Positions 51,145-59,979 of a stretch of DNA of 64,000 nt are shown in pieces. Source of the DNA: a virus; IMG/VR virus record IMGVR_UViG_3300010885_053065, positions 1-64,000 of that record; one strand, written 5' to 3'. Both the position numbers and the translations under genes were made by a program. The notes beneath the pieces are model-generated. The model was given only the letters and a program-made list of their open reading frames with translations, searched no databases and had not been told where the DNA came from. How positions within the stretch are numbered: position 1 is the stretch's first letter; each line of letters starts with the position of its first letter.

Positions 51145-52307
51145 TATCCAAATACTCCCTTGATTTCACTGTTATTACTTTTAATAAACTCTCGATAATC
51201 AGCCAGATAAGATTTATATCTCTCTTGCTGTAGACTAGCTCTACTTTCTAATACTTGATGTCCATCTTTAATTGATATCCAACTACCTGCTTCTTCTCCA
51301 CTAGAGTAATAAATCTCTACAGCAACTCTACCGAAACCTGTATTACTCATCCCTCCTAAATAAGGATTCTCTGCCCAATTGCTAATAGCATCAGCTATAA
51401 ACCCTTCCTCAATATCAGTAACGTTAGCATCCCACCGAGAGTAGAGTTTTGCTCCTTGCTGTATTAACCATGCACCCATAATCATTTGATTAGACTTTTG
51501 TTTCTCTTCTTTTTTCTCTGTACTATCTCCAAATAAAGATTGTTGTCCTTCTTTAGATGCAGCAGGCAATAAGTACTTAACAAGAGAAGGATCATGGTGT
51601 GAGTCCATTCTTACCTTTTGGTTATAGGTTAACCAGTGTGGGTAAGGTCTGAGAATCTCTTGTAGGTAGGGTAGCCAATACTTTAGAGTTTCTTTGTAGC
51701 TAGTATCGTCTAGCGTCTGTTCTCTCTTAAAGAGGAAATTAGAGACTCTTGTTTCCTCTAAATCTTTTTTAGCTTGAGAGATAGCTTTTAACCCCTCTAA
51801 AGCAGCTGCAGGTAAAGCAGGTTGAAATATTTGAAACTGATTTAAGGCTGACTCGTAACAAATAAGCATTGCATCGCCAACATTAATCCGACCTGGAATC
51901 ATTTGAGCATCTTTACCACCAAAGACTCCTTTAGGTTTAGCTGTTCCTAGTACTGATATAGGAGGTAAAAACTGTCTTATCTTTTTATCAAGCTCTAGAT
52001 CATTAGCTGTACCACCATCAATTGCACCACCACAGAACAAAGTATGATGCAAGATTGGAGATACCTGTATCCCTAGTTCACTTAAGAAAGAATCGACTCC
52101 TACACGTCTTAATATTCTGTTCCTTAGTGCGTTACCTGAGAGACAAAATACTTGGCTAGGATTGCCTTCTATATCGGTTATAGCTAGAGTTTTGAGGTTA
52201 GCTTGATTGCCTACTGATTCTCCAATATGGGATAGAGGTGACAAAGTTTCTATTACTAAGTGAAAAGTAATTCTGTGGCGTTGGTTCGGGTTGTAATTAT
52301 TTGGCAT
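51144..52307 (-). CDS. csf2: Csf2 (Cas7-like backbone) subunit
   Basis: 387 aa. An RRM-like start HRITFHLVIETLSPLSHIGESVGNQ and VFCLSGNALRNRILRRVG are typical of Csf2/Cas7 of type IV; the C-terminal GGMSNTGFGRVAVEIYY supplies the final glycine-rich element. Csf2 polymerises along the guide RNA to form the complex backbone. Overlaps the TerS-HTH gene by one base. Confidence 0.85.
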   Translation of the reverse strand: MPNNYNPNQRHRITFHLVIETLSPLSHIGESVGNQANLKTLAITDIEGNPSQVFCLSGNALRNRILRRVGVDSFLSELGIQVSPILHHTLFCGGAIDGGTANDLELDKKIRQFLPPISVLGTAKPKGVFGGKDAQMIPGRINVGDAMLICYESALNQFQIFQPALPAAALEGLKAISQAKKDLEETRVSNFLFKREQTLDDTSYKETLKYWLPYLQEILRPYPHWLTYNQKVRMDSHHDPSLVKYLLPAASKEGQQSLFGDSTEKKEEKQKSNQMIMGAWLIQQGAKLYSRWDANVTDIEEGFIADAISNWAENPYLGGMSNTGFGRVAVEIYYSSGEEAGSWISIKDGHQVLESRASLQQERYKSYLADYREFIKSNNSEIKGVFG

Positions 52308-52616
52308 TTAACTATTAATTATCTCCTCTTCATCTGGATAAACCTTTGTGGTCTTTTCACTTACGTAATAAATTTCAAGATTTGGACAAAGAGACAATAT
52401 TTTGTCTGACTCTTCTTGTCGTCTTTGTTTTTCATACTCAATCATTTTATCTATTAACAATTCTTCATCTTTTTCTTGATGAGCGTCTACAAGGAACTTA
52501 GCTACTTTATCTAAATTTCTACTTATTTCATTGGGATTATTACAATCAATAGACTCTACAAACAATCGTCCTGCATCATCTGGAGTCAACTTCTCTATCG
52601 CCTTTTTAGACATCAA
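52308..52616 (-). CDS. Hypothetical helical protein (102 aa)
   Basis: 102 aa, charged and helical with a C-terminal acidic strand (VSEKTTKVYPDEEEIINS). Tightly packed between csf2 and the 170-aa gene (11-nt overlap). Unknown; possibly a regulator or subunit of the CRISPR complex. Confidence 0.55.
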   Translation of the reverse strand: MMSKKAIEKLTPDDAGRLFVESIDCNNPNEISRNLDKVAKFLVDAHQEKDEELLIDKMIEYEKQRRQEESDKILSLCPNLEIYYVSEKTTKVYPDEEEIINS

Positions 52617-53118
52617 TTACATCCTCATCTTCTTGTTTATTGAGCCATAAAGCTTTATCTTCTTCATGTTTTAAGCGAACATATAAAGCGACAATTTGTG
52701 ACTTTTCTAGACACTGTCTTAATACGGCTCTATCGGTTATTCCAAACTGAATAGACCACCGTTTTATTATATCTTCCCAAGATTCCCACACTAAAGACTG
52801 ATCTGAGTCAATCTGTTGTATTTCTCCTACATTTCCATCCTCAGCTTTAGCTGCTCTTAAAATTACTTGTTGAGGTTGAACTAATCTAGTCCACTCTTTA
52901 GGTTTAAGTGTTGGAACAACCAATCTTTTAGAGAGATAGTGAATATAGTCGTTTAAGTTTCTAGAGGGAATAGCAGCATTTTCTATTGATGTTTGAACAT
53001 ACTCCCAAGTCTTAATTCCGTTAGCAGGAGAACGTTGTTTGTCACGGCATCTAAATACCCAATAAGTTAAGGCGCTAGCTAAAGCTATTGGTTTGTCTTC
53101 TGTATTAATTCCTAACAA
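52606..53118 (-). CDS. Hypothetical helical protein of CRISPR operon (170 aa)
   Basis: 170 aa, mostly helical with conserved-looking aromatic and charged blocks (ALTYWVFRCRDKQRSPANGIKTWEY; DRAVLRQCLEKSQIVALYVRL). It could be an alternative Cas11-type small subunit. It overlaps both neighbours. Confidence 0.5.
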   Translation of the reverse strand: MLGINTEDKPIALASALTYWVFRCRDKQRSPANGIKTWEYVQTSIENAAIPSRNLNDYIHYLSKRLVVPTLKPKEWTRLVQPQQVILRAAKAEDGNVGEIQQIDSDQSLVWESWEDIIKRWSIQFGITDRAVLRQCLEKSQIVALYVRLKHEEDKALWLNKQEDEDVIDV

Positions 53119-53393
53119 ATTCTTGTCCCTATTTCTATTAATAATTTTCCGTCAGAATCTAATTGATATTCTATAAATTCTAACTTACGGTAAACAATTT
53201 GATTACCTGTGTGATAACACTTGTTTATCTTTATACACATATATTCAATTGACGGAGATTTGTATTTTTTTAAATGATTCTGTAAACGCTTTTTACAATC
53301 TTCTAGATTATAAAAATTTCTTCGTTCAATACAATACTCTGTTTTTTTAGAGATTAAATCTACTTTAATATACTCAAAATAATAAAAAAACAT
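53112..53393 (-). CDS. Hypothetical protein (93 aa), first gene of the CRISPR operon
   Basis: 93 aa, basic with many aromatic residues (MFFYYFEYIKVDLISKKTEYCIERRNFYNLEDCKKRL). No family. Directly downstream of an AT-rich region that probably holds the operon promoter. Confidence 0.5.
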   Translation of the reverse strand: MFFYYFEYIKVDLISKKTEYCIERRNFYNLEDCKKRLQNHLKKYKSPSIEYMCIKINKCYHTGNQIVYRKLEFIEYQLDSDGKLLIEIGTRIC

Positions 53394-53514
53394 ATTTTTT
53401 TTTATTTCCTGTATTAATTCCTAATATTAGTTTTTTGATTCATTGGCTTTAAAAACACACAACATACTAGGGATCGGGGTAAATAAACAAAATACCCCAA
53501 TAGAACGATAATAC

Positions 53515-54234
53515 TTAAGCAAAGAAACGAGTGATTGCTAACTCTAATTCTTCGCTATCTTCGTACACATTAATATCTCTTAATTGACCATTACAAAGGC
53601 GACTTTCTTTAGAAGAAATCAACCCTTGTGCTGAGACAAATTTACCTAACCTGACTCGATTCTTGCTTGTGACCTTGTAACCCATCTCTTCAGCCTTTTG
53701 AGCAGCACCCACTAATCGAGCAGAAGGCAACACGGTTGTTGTAGTCTGTCCACTTAATTCACACAACTGATCGCCTAACTGATCTCTCAGTAGTTGAATC
53801 ATTGCAGCAGGTAGCCGACCCTCTAAAAAGACTAAATCTTTGGAAGCATTGATTAGGTCAACTGCATCTCTTTTAGGTGGCAGCTTTTGAACAGGAATTG
53901 CTGTTGAATAAGATCCAACTTTGCGAATGCTAGGGATGACTTCAGAGGTTAACCACTTTTTAAAAGCTTTGGCTTCTGGCTTACGAGAAGTAAGAACTAG
54001 TGAATATAGTCCAGACTCTGAAATAACCGACATACTTTGAATACGATTCATGGCGTCGCTAATACCGACATCATCTTTTTCGTCATCATCTAATCGTGTT
54101 AAAGCATCTCGACTATTAGATATCTCCAAAACTTTGCACACATCTAATGCAACAAACCAAGGCTCACCATTAATTACTATTACTCGTACTTGATTCTCGT
54201 TGAAGCTAAAAATTGATAGACTGTGATCAGTCAC
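53515..54234 (-). CDS. Bro-family antirepressor (239 aa)
   Basis: GTG start at 54234, RBS AGGAGGG upstream. Bro-N domain at residues 5-105 (FSFNENQVRVIVI ... GEPWFVALDVCKVLEIS ... ESGLYSLVLTSRKPEAKAFKKWL), nearly identical in parts to the split gene at 27827. The C-terminal domain (LVGAAQKAEEMGYKVTSKNRVRLGKFVSAQG ... DINVYEDSEELELAITRFF) is like that of the 39630 gene. Acts as a regulator in temperate phages. Structured leader L4 precedes it. Confidence 0.85.
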   Translation of the reverse strand: MTDHSLSIFSFNENQVRVIVINGEPWFVALDVCKVLEISNSRDALTRLDDDEKDDVGISDAMNRIQSMSVISESGLYSLVLTSRKPEAKAFKKWLTSEVIPSIRKVGSYSTAIPVQKLPPKRDAVDLINASKDLVFLEGRLPAAMIQLLRDQLGDQLCELSGQTTTTVLPSARLVGAAQKAEEMGYKVTSKNRVRLGKFVSAQGLISSKESRLCNGQLRDINVYEDSEELELAITRFFA

Positions 54235-54267
54235 TTTCTTTCCCTCCTAAGGAGTAAGTTGATTAGT

Positions 54268-54320
54268 CCTAGCACCTAAAGTTTTGACGGCTTTTAGTTG
54301 CTAGGCATTTTTTTATTATA
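54268..54320 (-). promoter_or_regulatory. TATAAT promoter and hairpin leader L4
   Basis: On the minus strand, TATAAT (54320-54315) then a long hairpin: CCTAGCA-CTAAAAG pairs with CTTTAG-TGCTAGG (54305-54268). Leader of the Bro gene. Confidence 0.7.
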
Positions 54321-54340
54321 CCAAATTTACTTTAAATCCT

Positions 54341-54885
54341 AATAACTAGCTATCTCCACACACGGCTAGAAATTTAATTAAATTTCTGATATTGAGCAGT
54401 CTTTCTAATAGAAACCTATTTGAATATCTCAAGACTTTTTTGAGCGTGTTTTGATCACAGCGTTTTGAGCTTTGGCTAGAACCCTACTCTAGAGCACATC
54501 CCACTGCTCGCACGTTTTGTGCGTGCGCAGTCTTCTGCTAGCACATAAAACTGCTCGCACAGGATCAGCTTATATATAAATACGATCTATTAACAAATAA
54601 TAAAATTAACAAACAACAACTACCGGATCGGCTGTTGCTTTTGATTTTTTAAAATTAATTAAATTCCTATAGCCAATTAAAATACTCTCTAACTCACTTA
54701 AATTTGAGCTATAAGACGGGTAAATATACCTAAGCTACTCTTTCTACCAAAAAGAAATAAATAAACCCTACAGACTCAAATAAAGTGAAATTAGAATCAG
54801 TAGGACTTATTTACTTGTTAAGTTATCCTTTTCTTAATTAAGTTTTTAATGGTCGGCTGGTTCTTTTGTTCTTTAGTAATCCTGC
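54341..54885 (-). repeat. Dispersed ~500-bp element, copy C
   Basis: Full-length counterpart of copy A (inverted relative to it) and of copy B (same orientation). Iterons CTGCTCGCAC 54504-54513, CTGCTAGCAC 54535-54544, CTGCTCGCAC 54551-54560. Non-coding, directly upstream of early promoter P4. Confidence 0.85.
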
Positions 54886-54917
54886 TCAAAATAAATTGAG
54901 TTTCTTTATATAAACAC

Positions 54918-54946
54918 TTGACAATTACCCAATAAATTGTTATATT
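54918..54946 (+). promoter_or_regulatory. Early-family promoter P4
   Basis: TTGACA (54918-54923), 17 bp, TATATT (54941-54946), preceded by TAAACAC as in the other members. The GGTTAA hairpin leader is absent here. Confidence 0.75.
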
Positions 54947-54986
54947 AAGGATATAGAAAACAAAAACAAAGGAGACAAAACAAACA

Positions 54987-55235
54987 ATGATTACTTTTTA
55001 CTTAGATTCAAAAAACACAAAACTTTATGCTATTCCAAATGGAAGTAATGAAGTTTATGAGGTTGATTATACTTATGAAAAAAACTTTGAAGTTATAAAT
55101 CCTGATGCAATTTTGCCGTCTAGTGCGAATATTTTTCATGATTTGCACAACAGTAAACTTATAGGTGACGCAATAGCAGATGTTCTTTTGTATTATCTTC
55201 AAAAGAAGCAAAAAGAAAGAATCTTTAGTAAATAG
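54987..55235 (+). CDS. Hypothetical early protein (82 aa)
   Basis: 82 aa, ATG with AAAGGAGA upstream, promoter P4 and a terminator right behind it: a one-gene early unit. Mixed alpha/beta, acidic first half and Lys-rich end. No family recognised. Confidence 0.6.
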   Translation: MITFYLDSKNTKLYAIPNGSNEVYEVDYTYEKNFEVINPDAILPSSANIFHDLHNSKLIGDAIADVLLYYLQKKQKERIFSK

Positions 55236-55244
55236 CTAAAGTAG

Positions 55245-55274
55245 AACCCTCTGATTAAGTTCAGAGGGTTTTTG
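55245..55274 (+). terminator. Rho-independent terminator
   Basis: AACCCTCTG (55245-55253) with CAGAGGGTT (55262-55270), followed by TTTG. It may also serve the convergent integrase gene. Confidence 0.85.
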
Positions 55275-55278
55275 TTGT

Positions 55279-56370
55279 CTAAGAATCTGTTGCTCTACTC
55301 CAAGCATCAATTAGGCTTTGTTCGCCTATATGCCGTTTATAACTGTTATGGTGCACTTGTAAAGAGTGACCCATCATGCGAGCGGTTATACCTGATTCAA
55401 TACCTAATACAGAGCATCTAATGGCATAAGCATCTCTTAGATGGTAGGCTGTCCAAGGGAGTTGAACTCTTATTTTTAATCCGTGGGTTACTCTGTGCCC
55501 TAAATCCTTATTACCTACGTTCTTGTCTTGAAAGTTAGGAAAACGATAATCTGTCAGTTCCCACCTATCAACCCACTCTCTTAGTACTGGGAGTACTGTC
55601 CTACAACCTGTTTTAGTCGCGTCTTCTATTTGCAGAACGGGAACCTTTTCACTAAGTCTAGAGGTATCTAGGTAAAAGATTTCATGTGGACGTAAACCAA
55701 AAGTAGCTAATATAGCCACAACATACTGCCAACGCTTATTTTCTATATTGTCTACTACCTGCTCAATTTCAGTATCACTAGGTATAGTTCGTAAAGGTGG
55801 TTTGTAGTTTCCTTTATATCTAGATATCTGATTGGGAACTTTGGCAAACGACAAGAGAGCAGATAGAGCGTGAATATAATTACAACGCTTAGCAGTATCA
55901 GGTTCAGTATTAGTTAACAAAAACTCTTGAATTGTATCAAGAGTTAATGGTTCAGACATTGGTAACTTATCAAAAACATAATTGTACCGACATTTGTAAG
56001 TTGTTAGCCTCCTATCACTTTTAGAGTTCTTATGCCAGTACTCTTGCTCAAACTTCTTTAGCCAGTTTTCAATACTTTCCTCTGTTCCGACTAACTCTTG
56101 CTCTCTTTTTAACTCAGTTGGTCTAGTCCAATCTTGCCAGTTAAAGCGATCTAACATTAGATCTGACTCTAGCTTCTTGGCTTTACCTTCAGCTATCTGT
56201 AAGCCTTGGAGTGTGGCAACTGCTCCTGTTCTTAAATCTTGAGCCTTCTTTCCAGCTCCTTCTTTATTGGGGACAGTAGCTCTTATATAGAGCCTGTTAC
56301 CTTTTTGCTTGATTGAGCAAAGGTGTAAACGACTATTAGTTTTCCTGATAACGTCCTCAAAACTTTTCAT
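55279..56370 (-). CDS. int: Tyrosine recombinase / phage integrase
   Basis: 363 aa. Core catalytic residues: Arg227 (FGLRPHEIFYLD), Lys253, Arg312 in AYHLRDAYAIR (a Tyr takes the first position of the usual H-x-x-R box), His335 (MMGHSLQ) and the nucleophile Tyr344 (HNSYKRH). The N-terminal ~150 residues hold arm/core-binding domains. It supports a temperate lifestyle. Direct and inverted ATATCTGGTA copies behind its start may be its binding sites. Confidence 0.9.
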   Translation of the reverse strand: MKSFEDVIRKTNSRLHLCSIKQKGNRLYIRATVPNKEGAGKKAQDLRTGAVATLQGLQIAEGKAKKLESDLMLDRFNWQDWTRPTELKREQELVGTEESIENWLKKFEQEYWHKNSKSDRRLTTYKCRYNYVFDKLPMSEPLTLDTIQEFLLTNTEPDTAKRCNYIHALSALLSFAKVPNQISRYKGNYKPPLRTIPSDTEIEQVVDNIENKRWQYVVAILATFGLRPHEIFYLDTSRLSEKVPVLQIEDATKTGCRTVLPVLREWVDRWELTDYRFPNFQDKNVGNKDLGHRVTHGLKIRVQLPWTAYHLRDAYAIRCSVLGIESGITARMMGHSLQVHHNSYKRHIGEQSLIDAWSRATDS

Positions 56371-56439
56371 ACTAACCTCCTGAATAACTAGGGATATTTT
56401 AACTTTTTCCCTTATTCTTCCCTAAAACAATTACCAGAT

Positions 56440-56482
56440 ACTACCAAGTAATAAGGAAATATCTGGTAATATCTGGTAAAGA
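56440..56482. promoter_or_regulatory. Candidate integrase arm sites / attP region
   Basis: TACCAGATA and, 18 bp later, two tandem ATATCTGGTA copies lie 70-110 bp upstream of the integrase start. Repeats in both orientations near int are typical of recombinase arm sites; the core crossover site cannot be located from this window. Confidence 0.45.
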
Positions 56483-56557
56483 CAAGGCTTTGAAAGGTTA
56501 ATCTACCGTTATACAGTCTTTTGTACCCCTCTCATCAAGGATGGGGTGCAAATAACG

Positions 56558-56580
56558 AAACCCTTACTAGTTAAGGGTTT
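56558..56580 (-). terminator. Hairpin terminator
   Basis: AAACCCTTA (56558-56566) pairs with TAAGGGTTT (56572-56580); on the minus strand it is followed by TTTCGTTATTT, downstream of the portal gene. Confidence 0.75.
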
Positions 56581-56604
56581 CTGTGTATGGTTTCTAAGCT
56601 TTCC

Positions 56605-58173
56605 CTAATTTTGAATCTGTTGTAAAAATATCTCTAACTCTTCTAGCGTCAAAGAATCAACTCTTTCACTAGGGATTCCAGATAATCTAGCTACTTGGTT
56701 GTAAAGTCCTCTTAATTTATTCTCAGTAAAAGTACTAACAAGAGAATCACTATTTTCTTTTTCTTCTGCTACTGGTTTTCCCTCTTCTACCTCAAGAGGA
56801 TTATCTGTTTTAGTATCTACAGCTTTATCTAGAGCAGTCTGTGGTTTCAAGTCCTCAGCATTAGTATTTTTGTCTAGAGTGATATTCATATCAAAAATAG
56901 ATTGAGCGTAGTGACTATCTCTAGCTTCTTGACTGCTGTAAATACCGTTTCTGATATTCGCCTCATCAGCCCTTGAACTAGCTTCTCTAATGCCTGCTTC
57001 CTCTGTTGGGGTAAGGCTATATATGCTTTTCCACTCCCAAGAATAGTCGGTAGGTAGCTTCCCTTTTGTTACAGAATCTTGTGATAAGAAATATAGTTCA
57101 ATATCCTCTAAGATATTTTCTCCCCATTTTTGTTCACAGAGAGCCAGAATTGAGTTAGCTTCTGCTAGTCTTTCACTTTCTCCTGTAGCTGCTAGTCCTG
57201 CAGGGTGCTCTTGATAAAATTGTGGTTTAGTTAGTCCACTTGCACCGATCATTTCATCTTTGAGTCTATCTAGAATATCTGACACTCCTCTAAATTGTCG
57301 ACCAATTATATTAACCTCTTCAGTTTTTCTGTCTAGTGCAAAAAATCTTAAAGCTGATAGAGTTTTTTGATTTAACAGCATTCTCCTTTTAATCTCGTTC
57401 TCGCCTTGTAAGGTTCTAGTTCTATCGAACAGATTATCTATAGAGTGAGCAATTATCTCAAAGGTTTTTAGAGCTTCTCCTGAGTACCCTAGACCTGTTA
57501 GGTGACGCATTAAAGGATCTAGGAATCCGACTAACACAGAGTCTTCCCAACCACTATTTAATTTTTGGTGGTAAGGAGGTAAATAAGAACCTCTGAACCT
57601 AAGTATTCTTGATTTGTGGATTCTATATTGATTGGCTAGTAATTTATTTTGGTAGTCGTTACTATACCCACTACTAGAATAAAAAAGATAGTAATCTGGA
57701 TTAACAGAATCAATTGATATACTATAAGAATCTGGTAGTATATACCATCTATCGTAAAGCTGAGAGTATCTAACGGTTTTGATGTTTTCTCTATCGATAG
57801 GTTGATCTGGTTTCTGACCGTCATCAACTAATCGAATAGCAGTAGCCCCACCATATAGATTAGCTAATACTTGACCTTTCTCATAAATCTTTTTAAGTTT
57901 GTGTATTGCTTTGTTAGCTTGTTCTATTACTTCTGGAGAACCAGAACCTAGGGTAACTTTCCCCCAAGATCTGTGCATCATAAAGGGTAAGTACTCACAA
58001 ACTTTTCTAGCTTGCCAAAGAGACTTAAAAGCTGAGTCTAGGTAGCCTCTATTTCTATAAAACCCGTAAGCTGGATTAATAAAGTTACTTGTAATAGAAT
58101 CAGTTCCTTGTACACCTAAGCCAGTCAACTGATTTGCTACGTTAATATAACTGTCAAAATTAGATATGTCCAT
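56605..58173 (-). CDS. Portal protein (DUF1073-like)
   Basis: 522 aa. NPAYGFYRNRGYLDSAFKSLWQARKVCEYLPFMMHRSW at the N-terminus and PAGLAATGESERLAEANSILALCEQKWGENILEDIELYFLS in the middle match the DUF1073 type of phage portal. It would form the dodecameric DNA-entry ring at the head vertex. The C-terminal ~90 residues are an acidic extension and a helix. It is on the minus strand like the terminase. Confidence 0.85.
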   Translation of the reverse strand: MDISNFDSYINVANQLTGLGVQGTDSITSNFINPAYGFYRNRGYLDSAFKSLWQARKVCEYLPFMMHRSWGKVTLGSGSPEVIEQANKAIHKLKKIYEKGQVLANLYGGATAIRLVDDGQKPDQPIDRENIKTVRYSQLYDRWYILPDSYSISIDSVNPDYYLFYSSSGYSNDYQNKLLANQYRIHKSRILRFRGSYLPPYHQKLNSGWEDSVLVGFLDPLMRHLTGLGYSGEALKTFEIIAHSIDNLFDRTRTLQGENEIKRRMLLNQKTLSALRFFALDRKTEEVNIIGRQFRGVSDILDRLKDEMIGASGLTKPQFYQEHPAGLAATGESERLAEANSILALCEQKWGENILEDIELYFLSQDSVTKGKLPTDYSWEWKSIYSLTPTEEAGIREASSRADEANIRNGIYSSQEARDSHYAQSIFDMNITLDKNTNAEDLKPQTALDKAVDTKTDNPLEVEEGKPVAEEKENSDSLVSTFTENKLRGLYNQVARLSGIPSERVDSLTLEELEIFLQQIQN

Positions 58174-58204
58174 AAATACTAAATAATAATTATCTCTATT
58201 CTAA

Positions 58205-58888
58205 CTAATAATACATTTTTTTTCTAGACCTTGTTAGATTTTCGTGTGAAGTAATTAACCTTAGTTTAGCGTGTTTATCATGATATTTTTGCCAATCTTC
58301 TTTTATTTTTTTGTCTACAATTGTTCGTTTAGATTCCCCAATATGTTTAATTTCAACATCTTCTAATTTTAGATTATACTCTTGGCAAAAATTATGTAAA
58401 ATTTCAACAAAAGGAATTATATGATCTACATGCATACCAGCTATTGAATTAATTAAACTATCACTTAATTGCTGAGTCCTGAAACTAATTATTTGGTCTA
58501 ATATGGAGTATCTAAAAGCTTCTTTAATATCTTCTTTGTGTTGGAATGACTGGTCTAATCGCAAAGCTTTATTGAATGAAAAATCTTCCCAGTTTTTGTC
58601 AACCATTTTAACGTAAAAACAATTATATTTAGATCTTCCATCATTATCAATTTTTAATTCAATTTGTTCTGGAATTAATTCTTGTTTTCTTCGCAAAGCT
58701 AATGCTGCTATAAGTTTTATGTTATAAAGAGAAGATAAACTTTTATTTTTTAGAGAATTTTGACAAATTTCTTTTATTTTAGACTTGGTAATTTTTTCAC
58801 CATTAAAAAAAGTTCCATTGGTAGACACATTTAATTGTGGAACTTCTGATTTATTAATAATATAGATTTGTTGATTCTTCTTAATCAT
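58205..58888 (-). CDS. HNH endonuclease (homing-type insertion)
   Basis: ATG at 58888 is preferred: a longer frame to 58987 would overlap the divergent head gene. The product is ~227 aa. HVDHIIPFVEIL and ...HAKLRLITSHENLTRSRKK are the HNH core (H-x-D-H, later N), with a preceding basic domain. Its A+T richness exceeds that of its neighbours. An HNH gene wedged between portal and head-morphogenesis genes is typical of free-standing homing endonucleases. Confidence 0.75.
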   Translation of the reverse strand: MIKKNQQIYIINKSEVPQLNVSTNGTFFNGEKITKSKIKEICQNSLKNKSLSSLYNIKLIAALALRRKQELIPEQIELKIDNDGRSKYNCFYVKMVDKNWEDFSFNKALRLDQSFQHKEDIKEAFRYSILDQIISFRTQQLSDSLINSIAGMHVDHIIPFVEILHNFCQEYNLKLEDVEIKHIGESKRTIVDKKIKEDWQKYHDKHAKLRLITSHENLTRSRKKMYY

Positions 58889-58922
58889 TGTATTTACAAA
58901 TATTATTTCTATTCTAACTATT

Positions 58923-59612
58923 ATGATACAATTATCAATCCTGCATTTAGACGCAAAAACAAGAGAAGACCTAACATGGAACGACAATATTAAGCGTTAT
59001 GTGTACACAGGTTCTAATAAAACTGTCTCTAGCAGAGAGATGTACAAACTTATCAAAAGAGAGCAGGTTGGGATTAAGTCTGATCTAGACTCTTTAGTAA
59101 CTGCTTTACTTAGTAATCAAATAAGCCTAGAACAGTGGCAAAAAGATTCAGCTTTGATAATTAAAGACTCTCATGTAAACGCTGCTAGGCTTGGTAGAGG
59201 CGGTAAAGAGAACACATATGGCATTCACTATCTAGAGGTAGCTAACGAGCTTAGAAAGAATCAATATCCGGCTTTTAGAAAATTAGCAGAACAAATGACC
59301 AAAGGAGAACTTAGTGAAGCTCAAATAAGAGCTAGAGTAGCTTCTTATGCTGACTCTAGTAAAATATCTTACGAGAAAGCATCTCTTACTCAAGCAAGAG
59401 ACAAAGGAGAAGTTTGGGCACGTAGGCGACTAGGTACTTGTGCTCCCCATTGTGATCAGTGTATTGAATACGCTTCTAGAGGTTGGGTAAGGTTGCAAGA
59501 AGTTGTCCCCCCTGGTGTTGATTGTGCCTGTAGGGGTAACTGCTGCTGTAGTGTAGAGACTAGTAGGTTTAGAAAAAGAGAAAGTACTAGCCTCTACGAA
59601 AAAAGCAACTAG
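58923..59612 (+). CDS. MuF/SPP1 gp7-like minor head protein
   Basis: 229 aa. Helical core (DSHVNAARLGRGGKENTYGIHYLEVANELR) and C-terminal Cys cluster LGTCAPHCDQCIEYASRGW ... GVDCACRGNCCCSVE, the signature of phage head-morphogenesis (MuF-type) proteins packaged or attached at the portal. It is on the plus strand although portal and terminase are on the minus strand, an unusual break in the head gene cluster. Confidence 0.75.
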   Translation: MIQLSILHLDAKTREDLTWNDNIKRYVYTGSNKTVSSREMYKLIKREQVGIKSDLDSLVTALLSNQISLEQWQKDSALIIKDSHVNAARLGRGGKENTYGIHYLEVANELRKNQYPAFRKLAEQMTKGELSEAQIRARVASYADSSKISYEKASLTQARDKGEVWARRRLGTCAPHCDQCIEYASRGWVRLQEVVPPGVDCACRGNCCCSVETSRFRKRESTSLYEKSN

Positions 59613-59794
59613 ACCACCTTCTCTCGTTCCTCAACCTCGTTCTCTTTAGCTTGCCTGAGACCTTTAACAAAGGCTCTTAGTACTGCAGTAGGGTATATCC
59701 CTAAACTATCTGAGTAGTTTTTAAGCCACGTCATATCAGACTGTTCAAGCTCTAAATGCAAGCTAACTCTATTTTCTATTCTTTTCTTAGGCAT
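59609..59794 (-). CDS. Ribbon-helix-helix protein (61 aa)
   Basis: MPKKRIENRVSLHLELEQSDMTWLKNYSDSLGIYPTAVLRAFVKGL has the strand-helix-helix layout of RHH/CopG regulators. Overlaps the head gene's stop codon by 4 nt on the opposite strand. Possibly a repressor acting at the promoter region to its right (P5). Confidence 0.6.
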   Translation of the reverse strand: MPKKRIENRVSLHLELEQSDMTWLKNYSDSLGIYPTAVLRAFVKGLRQAKENEVEEREKVV

Positions 59795-59896
59795 TTCTTT
59801 TGATTAAAATAAGTTCCTATTCTATTTTAATCTATGTATCCGTATCCTCTGTAGTAAGTTTGCTCAAAACACTTTTTATTTTCTTGTTATAAACAC

Positions 59897-59957
59897 TTGA
59901 CACACACCCAAATAATTGTTATATTATATATATGGTTAAGAAGTTAACCAAGCACCT
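59897..59957 (+). promoter_or_regulatory. Early-family promoter P5 with leader hairpin
   Basis: TTGACA (59897-59902), 17 bp, TATATT (59920-59925), then GGTTAA-gaag-TTAACC and AAGCACCTAGA. Same promoter, spacer and leader as P2 and P3. Confidence 0.75.
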
Positions 59958-59979
59958 AGACAAGTAAATAAGGAGGGAA

